Made by a program: the position numbers and the translations under genes | Assembly (NCBI RefSeq): GCF_963576545.1 | Contig: NC_083639.1 | Span: forward strand, 24,894,118 to 24,958,117 | DNA from: Limanda limanda | Taxonomy: Eukaryota; Chordata; Actinopteri; Pleuronectiformes; Pleuronectidae | Reading direction: 5' to 3' | DNA: 64,000 nucleotides | The notes under the pieces: model-generated | Told to the model about the DNA's origin: nothing | The model's input: the letters and a program-made list of their open reading frames with translations, nothing else | Databases searched by the model: none | Shown here: positions 23,088-42,000 of the stretch, one piece after another | Layout: each line of letters begins with the position of its first letter | Position numbering within the stretch: the first letter of the stretch is position 1

Positions 23088-24498
23088 ATGTTGAGGCTTC
23101 GCTGTAAGACCAAAAATGGGAGCCACCTCATGCAGGGCTTGACCCAGCAGTCCTGCGTCCAGGAGCTGAAGAGGAAGGTGGAGGAGCTGACGGGGATCCC
23201 CTGTGACCTGCAGAAGATCATGGTGGGCTACCCGCCGGCCAGCCTGGACCTCCGGAACGGAGACGCCCACCTCAAGGATTTCCCCATCAAATCAGGTGCG
23301 TTGACAGACATCACAACTAAATGGGACAACCCCACACCATTTATTGCAGATATGGTTATATTATTGCTTTAATTACATTGTTTGAATGTTTTTTCAGGGA
23401 CATATTGACAGTTTAGTGACTGAAATAAGGTTTAAGGAGGTGACCCGTTGAAATCACAACTACAAAGTTTCAAATTTCAACGTGTCACAATGTTTTTATC
23501 TTTAGTTTGTCTCACAGTCTCTTTTTTTAATCCTTTGTAAAGTGTTTAGGCGTTTCCTTGAAAAGCGCTATACAAATAAATGTATTATTAGAGATTGAAC
23601 TCTCAAAAGAACATTCAAATAAATGATTAGTTGGGTGGACCTTATCTCAGCCCGTGTACATGCACCTTATGTCGACTCTTTGAGATTGTAAATATATATG
23701 CGAAAGGTTCATGTGAATAGTTATAACCCCGGTTATGCTCGTCCACCAAAGTGTGAGCAGGCTGAACTGTGTTGTGTGACTGATGTGTCATCGTCTACAG
23801 GTGACACGCTCATTGTTGAGGAAGAAAAAAACAAGCCAAAGCCTCAGGATCATCCCACTGTGACTAAAGTGCCGCGCCTGGAAGCCTCCCCCGTGCTGGC
23901 ACGCCGCGTGGTCCCGGCCGACAACTCCTGCCTCTTCACCAGCGTGTTTTATGTGGTGGAAGGAGGCGTGTACGACGCCGTGTGTGCTCCTGAGATGCGG
24001 AGCCTCATCTCCCAGATCGTGTCCAGCGACCCCACAGCGTACTGCGAAGCGGTGCTGGGGAAGACCAACGAGGACTACTGCACCTGGATAAGCCGCGACG
24101 ACACCTGGGGGGGCGCCATCGAGGTGTCCATCCTGTCCAAGTTTTACCAGGTCGAGATCTGCGTGGTGGACACCCAGACGGTCCGAGTGGATCGCTTCGG
24201 GGAGGACGCCGGTTACCGCAAACGCGTGCTGCTCATCTACGACGGCATCCACTACGACCCGCTGCAGAAGGAAACCCCCGGCTCCGACGTCCCACCCCAG
24301 ACTATCTTCTCCACCACGGACGACGTAATTCTGGCCCTGGCCCTGGAGCTGGCAGACGAGGCTCGGCGCAAGCGGCAGTTCACGGACGTAAACCGCTTTG
24401 CGCTGCGCTGCATGGTGTGCCAGACCGGCCTGGTGGGACAGAAGGAAGCTCGCGAGCACGCCAAGGAAACAGGCCACACCAACTTTGGGGAGGTGTGA
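23088..24498 (+). CDS. yod1: Ubiquitin thioesterase OTU1 (YOD1)
   Basis: YOD1 is an OTU-family deubiquitinase that works with the p97/VCP ATPase in ER-associated degradation. Exon 1 is 23088-23295 (69 codons plus 1 nt, GTGCGT donor). Exon 2 is 23801-24498 (acceptor CTACAG). Together they give 301 aa, close to the usual length in fish. Residues 1-70 are the UBX-like domain ([13 protein letters not shown]...[12 protein letters not shown]), which binds p97. The OTU domain follows with PADNSCLF (catalytic Cys113, with Asp110) and YDGIHYDP (catalytic His220). A C-terminal C2H2 finger reads CMVCQTGL...EHAKETGH. The ATG chosen is the first in the exon, five bases after the acceptor, so there is a non-coding exon upstream. 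All catalytic residues are present. The neighbours pfkfb2 and SARG agree with vertebrate synteny. Confidence 0.97.
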
Positions 24499-26770
24499 TT
24501 TTTATTTTGTCCCCCCCCCCCCCGCCCCCCTTTTCACTAAATAGAACCACCACCAAACCCGTGCCCCATGTCTGGCAGCTGTGTCAGTCCGTGTCTGTCT
24601 GCTTGTGTGATCCTCTACCTCACATTGCCCAGCGACATCCACCGAGAATCTGCAGACACTGTGTTTCAGCCTCTAACCCGTTCAGTATTATATACTTTTC
24701 AAACTGCCGTCAGTTCTCGAAAGTCAGAAGAAACACTACTGCAGCGCTCCGGTGTCAACAAACCATCACAGTCATCTGTTTTACGGATGGTTTTCAAATC
24801 GATGTAACTGGGTCCAGGAAAATATGCAAACAATTCTTAGGATTTGATTTAATCCGTTTAGATCACTCGATGTTTCCGGGCTGTGTTGAAACGCACCAAA
24901 CACTTAAATGTGACTGAATTAATACAACCACTGAGAATTCTTTGTGCTATTACGTGGTTCTACTCACTGTTGTCTTAACCGCAGAACACTATGTTTGACT
25001 GTTATACATGATGTTGGTTATGGAGCAATTTGTTTTTTATTTCTTTGGACAGTCGGACACTAAGACGGAGTCGTGGATTGAGGTTTTGAAATGTCATGAT
25101 CCCAAATGTATTACTTTTTTTCGGACTTTTCTCCGTGTTTTATTAAGTTGCAACACCATTTATAAGTGAACTTAAATTAAATACAAATAATTTAAAAAAG
25201 GATGGTGCTGAAAGCTAAACATTTTACAAACTCTGTAGGGCTTTGCTTTCCTCCATCGGTACGGCAGATTTTTTTTTTTTCAGGAGTGTAGATTTTTTTA
25301 AAGGGTGTAATTTTCCGGGTGTCATGCTATAAGAGTTAATCTTTTTAGACAGTGTTTTGTTTTATATTGCAGCATATTTTTGAGAAAGCTGTGCAGTGTA
25401 TTTCAGAACACAAGTCATGGTGAGAGGGTGGTGTATTTTATAAACAGTGTGTAACTGCGTTCGGGTGCTCGGTGGAAGGTCCAACGTCCCGGGATGTGAA
25501 TTCCTTTTCCTGACTTTGGGGTCTTTGTATGCTTTGAAGACGAAATGTATGGAAACAAAACATTTGACACATAAACGAAATGTTTTTATGCATTTACAGC
25601 ATTTAAACAACACATTGACACATCATTCCAATATCAATCAGATATGACAGGCATATAAATCCTTGAAAACGTTTGCATCGTTAGTCGCATGCAACGTTAG
25701 AATCTACTATTAAGAACTGATTGTAAAACTACTTTAATTGGTTAATGACTGTCCGAGTTCTGACTTCAGATCCTCTTCACGTTAATACTTTTTCCAGATT
25801 TCCCCGACACCACATGAAGGCACAACTAACGGCGCTGTGTGGGAGAAATCCTACTCAACCCTACAACGTTTACTGTCCGCACATTACTCCCTCGTCACCT
25901 TCGTTAAACATGAACCTCTTCGGCTGTTTCCTCTCACGTTTGCAGCCTGAGAACAACTCGGTTTGTTGTGAATGTTTGAGAACTGCGAGTAAAGATTTGG
26001 GTTTTATTTTGTAAAACTTTAGATTCTCACGCTGGTCCACTGTATGTTCTCAGCTAAAGTCAGGCATGATAAACTCAGCGGATTCCCTTCACCGGCTGCC
26101 TGTAAGGAGGAAGCTCGCTCTTATTTATGTTACACATCGGGTCTGAAACTTTTGATTGGAGTTTGATGTTTGTGGGATTTCCTTTTTCTTGACGCTCTGT
26201 TTGTTGTGCAGAAGCAGTATTTCTATGCTACACATCTGTGATTTTGGTACTGAGTTGTTGCCAGAAAAATATTTTTCACAATTGAGGACTGGATTTAGAC
26301 TTTAACTTAGTAAATTCTTTCTTGTTTTCAGTCATGACTTATGCTAAACTCAACTACAGGCAAAACTGTCACTTATTTCTTTGTTTGAATGTGAATTATG
26401 ATATTTTTCCCCCCTCATCTGTTACCTTAGTTTCTTTTTATTTCAGCAGTAATGGATTGATCAGCTTGAATTTAAGTGAAACTATGAAATGGCTTTGTTG
26501 TCTTTTGTCATAACCAAGTTCTCATGAATGTTGCACACGAAGCACTACAGAACAACTGGAGTTACTTGATTTTTGTCCGTGTTGTGTCACAATTAAAACT
26601 TATAGCCTCTCGTGTCGTGTACAAGTATTTTTGTATCGAGCTGTTAAAACCTTTTTTTTTAAAGTTCACTAAGGGCTCCATTATAAATTCTGTTAATTTA
26701 GCCATTTTATTGTAACGTGACAATAACGCTCCACAGTTCTCATATCTAAATAAATATAAAACCATTATAA
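24499..26770 (+). other. yod1 3' UTR (probable) and flank
   Basis: Non-coding, AT-rich sequence with a C-run at 24512-24524. AATAAA at 26749-26754 is a plausible poly(A) signal, and long 3' UTRs are usual for YOD1. Short open frames here have no motif. No other gene is seen up to 27300. Confidence 0.4.
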
Positions 26771-27339
26771 AAAACTAAAAGGTAAAATAATCCCAAACAA
26801 TGTGTGTGTGTATATATAACTGTCTCTATAACTCAGATTTGATGATCCACTGGAGATCAACCCCAGTTGTCTAAACATCACTGATCCTGTGCTATCGTAC
26901 TGGGATTAAACTACATGTTATTTTAAGAAACATCTCCTTTTTCCTAATAGGATCTAATGGTTGTTCTCTCACTGACTGACTGGAGCAGCTCCCACTGCTA
27001 CTGTGAAGTAAGCTTGGAGACATTTGAGTTCTCCAATAAACAGATTTTGTTATTTGCTTTTTGTAGGTTCTCAAATGTGTAATACTTATTTTATACTTAC
27101 CTCTGTAATTATTTTGGTAGAAGTAGGTATTTTCTTAGTTGTATACAAAGAATACGTGTGAATAACTAATGGATCAATCGAGTTGAAGCTTTGTTCAAAG
27201 AGTAACGAAAATACAGATACTACCAGAGTAATAATAGCAATTTAATAGTAAAAGTAACAAATTAACTTTTCCTGATGATATGATTATTAATTATTGATAA
27301 ATATTAGAGTAACACCACTGAGACTTCGCCGTCACTCTC

Positions 27340-27528
27340 ACTCAGCGGAGATTAACAGATTATTAACAGGTGTGGTTGCCATGACGACGGGGGCTTGTGC
27401 GTCTTAGGGGAAACGCTGCTCCGTGACTGGCTGAGAGCTGCGTGTCCTTCATGCAGGTGTCTGCTGCTCTTCACTCACACGGGAGACGACAGAGGAACTC
27501 ACTCATGCAGCGAGAGGAAAACCACAAG
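27340..27528 (+). promoter_or_regulatory. Possible non-coding first exon upstream of SARG
   Basis: A GC-richer island in AT-rich DNA ends in CCACAAG followed by a strong GTACGT donor at 27529. There is no long open frame. It may be the 5' UTR exon of the SARG gene, whose first coding exon (30505) has no obvious promoter. GTTGCCATGACGAC at 27375-27388 loosely fits an RFX-type X-box. Confidence 0.3.
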
Positions 27529-30504
27529 GTACGTTTCACACGAGAACTATTATTTAGTATTAAGAAGTTTAGTAAGTCAACTTTTCTTCTGGTATCAATG
27601 TTGGCTCAAGGTGGTTTAATAAAACTAAAATATAAGATAGATGATGATGATTGAATTTTCTTCTTTGGTACCCTGTTTACATTTTTTTTATAATTGCATG
27701 ACTTCATATTTGTGTGTACTGTCGTTATAGCTAATGTAATTTACTCACATGTACATATTTTGCAGAATAGTTTCAGGATTTCATTAATTTATTTACAATC
27801 ATTATTAGTTAGTTCGCTACTATAATTACAATGAAGAATTGAAGGTGAAAACAATTATAATAAATTGGAAGATTAAGGTCAAAATATAAGAATAAAGATG
27901 TCACAGATGAGAAAAGAGTAAAAATTACTCTTAAATGATTATGGAATGTATAACTGCGTCTTTTGATCTGAGGGAATTTGGTATTTTTGTGTAAATACTT
28001 ACATTAGGGCCGATAATGTCTAGACTATAGAAAAATCGATGGAAGTAATAACATAACAAGTGATGATTAAAATGACTAATAGTTTCTCCAGAAGAAGCCG
28101 AGGGTTGAAGGCTATGAACTCACCGCACAGTGATGGTTTCACCTTGTGCCAGTTATCAGTTTCAGACATTACATAAAGGATAATAAAACAATGCACACTT
28201 GCTCTTTTACAACATCAATCAAGGCAGAACTGTAACAATGGGTCACATGTTCCACAAAGTGTGTGACATTTGTGTTAGGAGTTAGAGCGACTGTCCCTAT
28301 AGGTGTCTATGTACATAGATAACATATAATGCTGCTGGTGTGATATTTATATGGGGGAAAACAAACTCAGACACATTTAATAAAATATTAAAATATTAGA
28401 TAATATACGTGAGGATGCTTGAAGTGATCACCAAAAATCAGTTAGCTCTTATTTTCAAATACTGAATTGATATTTTACAAACTGTTAGATATCATCTCCA
28501 GGCAGCAGCAGGTGCTCTGGTTATCTGTGTGTGGTCAAGCCAGATTGTGTCGGCTTAAAAAACACAATAAACCTTATCGGCGAGTTTGCACTGTTCACGT
28601 TCATATCCTGAGCTGCATGAGGCAGGACGCATGGGGAAGTGTACATGGTGGCCTGTTGATAAGTAGCTCTGAAACTTCCCAGGGATGGGATGACCGGCTG
28701 GATGAACAGGGAACAGTGAGTGCGTCTGTTCCTCAGAAACTTATCCCAAAGTGACCGAAGTTTCTTTATACCAAGTTTCCAGCTCCCTTTTCTACAAAAC
28801 ACAGTGAGAAGGTCAAATGTGCTTTTGGCTCAAATGGCTGTAAAACAAATGTGATTTCAATTTGAAATCACCTTATACAACAAATACACAATTAGGACAA
28901 AGCTTTTATTCTATGTGTGTTGCAGGATGATATCTCCACTTAACTAACCCCACATCAAGGTCTCAGCGTTTACTCGCTCTTTGTATTTCCATGTTCGATT
29001 CAGGGGAAGAACCTGCAACCGAGTTACAACCGTTCAACGTGGACGAGCGGGATATCAAATAGCTTTCAGGAGATCATTTCTGCCGCCCCCTCCGCTCCCC
29101 CTGAAACTGATCCGGTTGAGGAAGATTAGAAGCGGCATGTGTTCTGTAATCTGAGTCACATGCCGCGAGAGGACGAGAGAGATATCACATGAAACAGGAC
29201 CGGCCTTTCTCTGAGGCTGCACAGGATGTCAGACGGTGATGTGAGGTCGGGGTGAACGACTGAGCCATATAGAAATCTATAAAACAAACTCATAAATCAT
29301 AAGTTTCTTGTTTTAGCAATCACAACCCAGTTACACATTATTTATTCTTTGCGATAAAGGAGCCTCTGTTCCTTTCGGTTCACTTTTAGATGAGTAAAGA
29401 GTGACTGGTAGTAGCTCTAAATTAATTTGCAGAGTGTAAAGTCTTAGATTTTTTCGTCTCGGCTTTTCAAAGCAAAGTTACGCTCACAGGTGATGTTATC
29501 TATGTTTTCAGGGTTAAGGGTTAAGGTAAGGGTAACTCTAATCCTAAACCTTAACCCTGACATAACCCTGACCCTAACCAAACCCACTTTATATAAATTC
29601 TTTACATATCATAGTTATTTTTTTTGTTATTGGCTTTTACTTGTAAATGTTCATATTAACAATCATGAATTTTATTAGATTTTCCTTAGTAGCTTGGGCA
29701 GTGACTGTGGAGACCTCTTAAACCTTGTATGAATACATTTTCTGGACCGATTACAATTTCAATAAAGAAGCTTTTTAAACCCACTCAGTCCCCTTCACAG
29801 CACTTACTTAGATCCCCCCCCCCCCTTCCTCTTCATGTCCTCGTACGTTTGTTGGAAAAAAATCTTTAGCGTCCAGCATGTCCTGTACTGTTAATCAGAG
29901 TCTGTGCACATTGAACTGTCAAAGTCTAAAGTCCTTCACAGCTAAAAAGACGATGTCCAGCCACAGCTTCTTGTAGAATATATGTTAAACTGGGGCAGAG
30001 TCGTCAATGCAGAGTTCACACCGTCACTAAATGTTTTATGATCCGCTGATAAAAGCCTTTGTGTTAAATCAACTCACTTCCAGCAAGTTGTAAAAATGTG
30101 TAGAGAAAAGCCATAATCACATCACATCACATGTTGTCTGGCTTCTGGTAACACACACCTCCTCAATCGGTTAACTGGGAACACTGGTGACAGATTCCCC
30201 CATAGGGTTAACGTGAGGCAACACAAAAGATAAGGTTGGAACAAAGGAGCCGATGCAAAAGCACTTGAGCAATTTAATATCATTAACACTGATATTAAAT
30301 TATAGAAGGAACCTGCAGGAAATGGCTCCCAGATGCCAAATATAAACAGTGTGATTAAATTATGGTATGATGGATTCAATTTAATCTACTTTTGAATGAT
30401 TTTACCAGATAAGACTGAAAGGTAACTCTCTATCTCTCTCTCTTTGGGTGCAGAGTGACACGCAGCGATCTGGGCCTCTAACCTTGACCCAGTAGAGCAG
30501 TACC
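27529..30504. other. Non-coding, between yod1 and SARG coding exons
   Basis: AT-rich sequence without recognisable exons. It contains a degenerate telomere-like inverted repeat at 29505-29583. The open frames at 28467-28754 and 28521-28802 overlap in opposite directions and show no family motif. Confidence 0.4.
29505..29583. repeat. Telomere-like repeat, head-to-head
   Basis: The left part reads GGGTTAAGGGTTAAGG and the right part CCTTAACCCTGACATAACCC, then TGACCCTAACC. G-rich units therefore face C-rich units and form an imperfect inverted repeat of TTAGGG-like units. Confidence 0.6.
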
Positions 30505-32214
30505 ATGCCGGAGAGCGATACCTGGCCAGGTGGCGTGGGGTTGGAGACGATGAGCGGCATGGACTCTGCCGGCAGCTGTGACAGCGTCCTCAGTGCCAAT
30601 TCTGGCTTTGTGAGTTCCTGAGCTTCCCTCATTCACTCTGAGAAGGAGTAGAGTTGTACTACATGATACGAAGGAACACATGGGATATCAAGACAAAACT
30701 GGGTAGCAAAATAAAGGATTTATCAGGTTTAATCCTTTTTATATATATTTAGAAATGAAGGGTTTGAGACATTACACATCTGATTTCCTCCCTGTGTTAC
30801 AGAGCGATGACAGTCTGGAGCACCTGTCTGCTGAGGAGAAAGCCTGCCTCATGTTTCTCGAGGAAACGATTGAGTCTCTGGACACCGAGGAGGATAGTGG
30901 ACTGTCCAATGACGATCCCGACCAGATGCCCACTCCTGGTAATCTCGCCATCAAACTGGCTGACCTGTCGGCCTCCTTGAGCAAGAGCAAGCTGAACGGT
31001 GAGTTAATCTCTGGGGACAGATGCAGAACTACTAATACGTCAGTCAATGAAACACTCTGAAGAGCATTGCAGTTTGTTTCCAGTTCCAAACGATGTGCTT
31101 GTTTGAATCAGATTCACAGAAACATCCCTCCAGAGAAAACATGAAGGAGAACGCTGACACTAAACCCCTCCAGAGCTACCTTGTTCCTACTCCTCTTGTT
31201 ATGGCAGGCGGCGCTCTCTCTTCTGTGTCCAGCACCAAACCAGGCGGTCCTCCAGATTCAAACCTCTCCAAGCCTCAGATCGCACCTTCAAGCAACAAAT
31301 CTCATCAAAAACCCAACAAGAAACCTGTTGTTCACTTTGAAGTGAATGTTGTGATACCTCCTCCCACGAAACCCAAGGACAGCTCAGTCAGGACAGCGGA
31401 GGGTCCTTTACCTCGAGGACCTCTGTCGTACGATGCGCTTGTTTATCTGCAAAGGAGTGCGTCCACGAAGAAGACCCCTCTATGCCCCACAGTCGATCAC
31501 ACTATAGAATCGGACAAGCGTCCTCCTGCCTTGATGGAAGGACCGAACTTCGGAAACATGCCGAGATCTGAGAAGTCCCACCCAGAGTCTACCAGGCTGA
31601 ACATAAGTCCTCCGGTTGTGGCACCTAAACCCAAAACGATTCCTGCCAGCATTGCTGCAAAAGCACAGAACGGAGCTTCGTCGATCACAAACACTTTGTA
31701 CAGTATCAAGCATGCGAAAGACCCTGAGGTGGTGAGACAGAAGGCTTTGCTGAAGCTCGGCCTCCTGAAAGATCAAGAAAATGAGACACTTGCTCCACTA
31801 CCTCCCCCTAAACCTCACTCCACTTTGGACCCAACACCTAGAAGATTCACAAGAGGTTCATCGAACGGTAATCCACCGAGAAGCCCATCGTTTTCCTATT
31901 CTCAAGTGCCCAAGAACAAGCCTCTGCACAGCAGCGCCAGTTTCCATCACTGCTCGAGAGCTGACCCTCAGTCTGCATCGGTACCACATCCTGTTCAGCC
32001 CAAAGGATTAAAGACAGATGCTCTGGGGGACGGAAGGACAGGTGGGAACTGTCCTGAGCGAGGACACATCACAGGAGCTGGGCCAGTGAAGACCACCTCT
32101 GCAGCTCAGCCTCAGAAACCCTCAAACTCTGTAGGATATTCTGTCATGGTGGTGCCGGGGATGGGAGCTGATCGGAGGGAAGCACTCAGAAAACTTGGAC
32201 TTCTTAAACACTGA
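30505..32214 (+). CDS. sarg: Specifically androgen-regulated gene protein (C1orf116) homologue
   Basis: Three coding exons: 30505-30609 (35 codons), 30803-30998 and 31112-32214, giving 467 aa. The N-terminus MPESDTWPGGVG and the block LSAEEKACLMFLEETIESLD...EEDSGLS match the conserved start of vertebrate SARG. The end RREALRKLGLLKH matches its C-terminus. The middle is proline/serine-rich and probably disordered. A second copy of the end motif, RQKALLKLGLLK, is at residues 309-320. The exon 3 acceptor is read at TTTGAATCAG (31111), because the stronger-looking TTTCCAG at 31083 would lead to an early stop. SARG is a cytoplasmic protein of poorly known function, first found through androgen induction in human prostate. 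It lies next to yod1, as in human 1q32. Confidence 0.88.
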
Positions 32215-32565
32215 GAACAGGCGAACGGCAGGAGTGTGACTGCGTGGCTGCAGTGCTCAGAGAGTTCAGAGAACCATCAGCTTACAGAGAGTTAGAGCAT
32301 TAAGAGGGAACTTGGCACTCGACACTTTTGGCAAAGTAACGCATGAGGATGAAGAAGAAGAATTTAAAAGGGAAAACCAGGTCTTCATTCTAGGTTGAAC
32401 TTACTTACCTGAGGGCAGTTTCTTTCCCCAGCTATTTTCATTTGGTCTCAGGAGTTTTTTGAAATGAACGTGTAGAAGAGCATCCGTACACTAAGGCTAA
32501 AACCTTTTCTCTCCATGTTAAAGATAGTGAAATAATAAATTGTGGACCTCCTCATTCAATAAATG
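32215..32565 (+). other. SARG 3' UTR with two poly(A) signals
   Basis: AATAAA hexamers at 32534-32539 and 32558-32563 follow the stop at short distance, so a 3' UTR of about 350 nt is likely. Confidence 0.6.
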
Positions 32566-34480
32566 TTATTTTTAGGTTATAAACCCGCCCCTGAAGAAAG
32601 TTTCTTAGAAATTGGTTCTGTAGTTTTGTATTTAATCTTGCTATCAAACAGACAATCAACTACAAGCACATACCTCTGCAACAATCCCCTTAAACTCAAT
32701 CAGGCTGCACCAAAGTACAGACATTTATAGAGATCAGTTCCCTTAATGATTTACTTTGTTTTTCTAAATCAAAATCATTGAATTATTCCCTGGGAAAACC
32801 GAGAAAATCTGATGATGTTAAATAAAGTGATGACAATATAAGTTGATCTGCCGCCTTTGTCCAGATTCAGTCCGGATCACAGTTGTGCCTTCAAGTGGAT
32901 CATTGACAACTTGTCTTTGAGCAGAGCCTCAAAGAAGCAGACGTGTGTTTGCAGTTCAATATTATCGTAAAGCAAAACTCTGAAAATGTTGTGGGTTGAT
33001 TTTTTCATTGTTTTTTAAAACTACAGCAGCTATAAGCATTATGTGATTATTAAAATATAATGTAACAGTAGTTGACAGATTTGTTTCTACTATAAGTTTC
33101 AAAGGGAATCAGTGTATTTAGAGATAGTCACACATGGTTTGACAAACTGTTCTTGAGACTTCCTTGAGATGGAAATGACAATGTGGATATTTCTGATAAA
33201 TGCTTAATTTGTAACTGGTGCAACAACTCATCTAGTCTGTTGTTATTCTTCCCCAACTGCTACAATAAATGGTCATCAGAGAGAAATCTAAAGATAATTA
33301 GCTATTGCTTTCAAAATGTGCTTTTGAATTTTCCATAATTCATTTTAGCCACTGTTTCCTATTTGATTTCTTTGAATGTTCATTTCTTATTTATTGATTT
33401 GTTGTGTTTTAGTGTGTGTGTGTGTGTTCACATTACTCATGTAGTGGGGACCTACAATCTGTCACCACAGTCACATTATGGGGACTTATCCTCCTCGAGG
33501 GGCTTTAACTCTTCCTCCCTGTCAACCTGCAGAGTGACTCTTCCTCTGGGCTCCATCCAGCTCTCCACTTACAGAATGACCAGCAGTCATCCCACACTGC
33601 TCCTCTTACACAGCACTCGGGCTACGGGAAACGCCAGCTCAGCTGTTCTTCCATTATCCGATTAGCTGCAGCCCCGCCTCCTTGTGAACGGTCCTGTTTT
33701 TGTTTACTTGATGTCGGTCGCATGTTAGTTTGCTAATTCCTGCTAATGATTTATTTGAATGACCGGGCGATTCGTTACGCAGCAGCTTCCGGAGCCTGAG
33801 CGTAATTAGGGTGTTGTTGATATTCGTGAGAGACAATTACAGTAGCCCTCTGTTGTTTTATCTTCTCGATGAGGCAAGCTCATTGCATGATGGGCCGTTA
33901 TCTGTGTCCTACTGTGTCCGCACAGACAAATAAAGAGTGTTGAGTTTTGAAACTGACATGAGTCTCTGTCAGTAATATTAAATGATGGATAACGAAATCA
34001 AGCCAGAGCCCAAGTTAGAAATATGATACTCCAGAAAGAATTGAGTTTCTAAAACATAGAACTACAGCTACATTGTTTGTTGTATTTTCTGTAGCTATCG
34101 TTGGGTTATTTCTAATAGTTTTCTGCCAAGTTAATCTCTGCAAACTTTCCATTTTAGGATCCAAATCTATTCGAAATAATTCACAGATTTGTATTTGGCT
34201 CGAGCATAAATCAACAACTCTCTGGTCGTTGTTGAGGATTAGTAAAAGAACACCTCAATCCACAATGCTGACCCCAGAGGTCACATGGAACTTGAGATAA
34301 CAATCTGCTATCTGTCAACGCTGCTGCCATGATAACAGCCCCTCGGCCCAGTGCAGTCACTATTCACTCCAACACCACAAACCGGTCTGACGAGTCGTCG
34401 GCTCAGATCTTCTTACTACAACACTGCTAACACGTCCAGGTTTGTAAAGTACAGTAAATTTGCCGCGAGGTGGATACAGT
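32566..34480. other. Intergenic between SARG and kif17 (tail to tail)
   Basis: No exon or RNA gene was recognised. A short TG run lies at 33412-33428, followed by TAGTGGGGACCTACAATCTG, which may belong to a dispersed repeat. AT-rich overall. Confidence 0.4.
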
Positions 34481-34482
34481 CA

Positions 34483-35043
34483 TTTATTTGATCTGCTCAG
34501 CAGCAGGTGAACATTACAACAGCTTGTTTATCACAACAACAGTACGAAAGTTTTGAAGTACAGTGGAGAAACTCCAGGGTAGCATCATAATGAAGGAAGA
34601 TCTTCGATGAAAATGACATTCACATTGTGAATTTAAAACACATGACATGACTCAGTGTAAACACAAAGTGCCGGATGAATACTCTCATACATTTTCTATC
34701 AGTAGTAATCAAAAAGTAAACCGGTGATCATCTACAATATACTGTGTGTGACCAATCACATTGTATAGAATATATTTAAGGTTCAGTTTGTAGGATTTAG
34801 TGGCATCTAGTGGCAAAGATGTATATTGCAACCAACTGAGTTCCCTTCCCCTTCCAAACTGTGGAGGAGAACTAAGTGAGGCCCCGCCCCTGATGTAGAT
34901 ATTAAGGGCTCAACTTAAGTCAACAGAAACTGTGATTATAAATAAATATTGACATTATACTCCACTTTAGATTTCTCTAAATCCTACACACTAACACAGT
35001 GAGACGTGTTAGAGAAAGTAGCAGATGAGAGTTCACAGTCTTT
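34483..35043 (-). other. kif17 3' UTR (probable)
   Basis: The minus strand has AATAAA at 34488-34483, 560 nt past the stop. No closer clear signal was chosen. The MITE at 34777-34994 falls inside it. Confidence 0.4.
34777..34994. mobile_element. Short MITE (GTTCAGTTTGTAGGATTTAG family)
   Basis: The left end, GGTTCAGTTTGTAGGATTTA, and the right end, CTAAATCCTACACACTAAC, are inverted repeats. The interior GTGGCATCTAGTGGCAAAG and TGTGGAGGAGAACTAAGTG matches a very common teleost MITE that I recognise. At about 218 bp it is internally deleted. It lies between the kif17 stop and a plausible poly(A) signal. Confidence 0.75.
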
Positions 35044-41752
<6,709 letters not shown>

Positions 41753-41977
41753 TCACCAGCGGGAAGAAGAAGAAGCTGTGTTCAGAGTTGATCTAGCTGA
41801 CAAACACTAAACATCCCCAGAGCCGATGGCTGGAGAACATCACAAGCGACAAGAAGTGTTCAAAGAAGATTATATAAGAGAAACTAAGCTGAATGGAGGA
41901 ATGGAGGTGGAGTTCCTTCTAGAAACGCAGCCGACTCTCCTCCATGGTCTCAGCTCCTCTCTACACAGCGTCTCCAC

Positions 41978-41990
41978 GTTGCCTAGCAAC
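41978..41990. promoter_or_regulatory. RFX X-box upstream of kif17
   Basis: GTTGCCTAGCAAC fits the X-box consensus RYYNYY-N(1-3)-RRNRAC exactly, with a one-base spacer and near-perfect dyad symmetry. It lies 226 bp upstream of the kif17 start codon. RFX factors drive ciliary genes through this motif, and KIF17 is a ciliary kinesin, so direct regulation is a reasonable inference. Confidence 0.65.
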
Positions 41991-42000
41991 CGCAAACTAG

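Noticed and set aside
23788..24477. Long open frame antisense to yod1 exon 2
   Set aside because: Shadow of a GC-rich coding exon, with no motif of its own.
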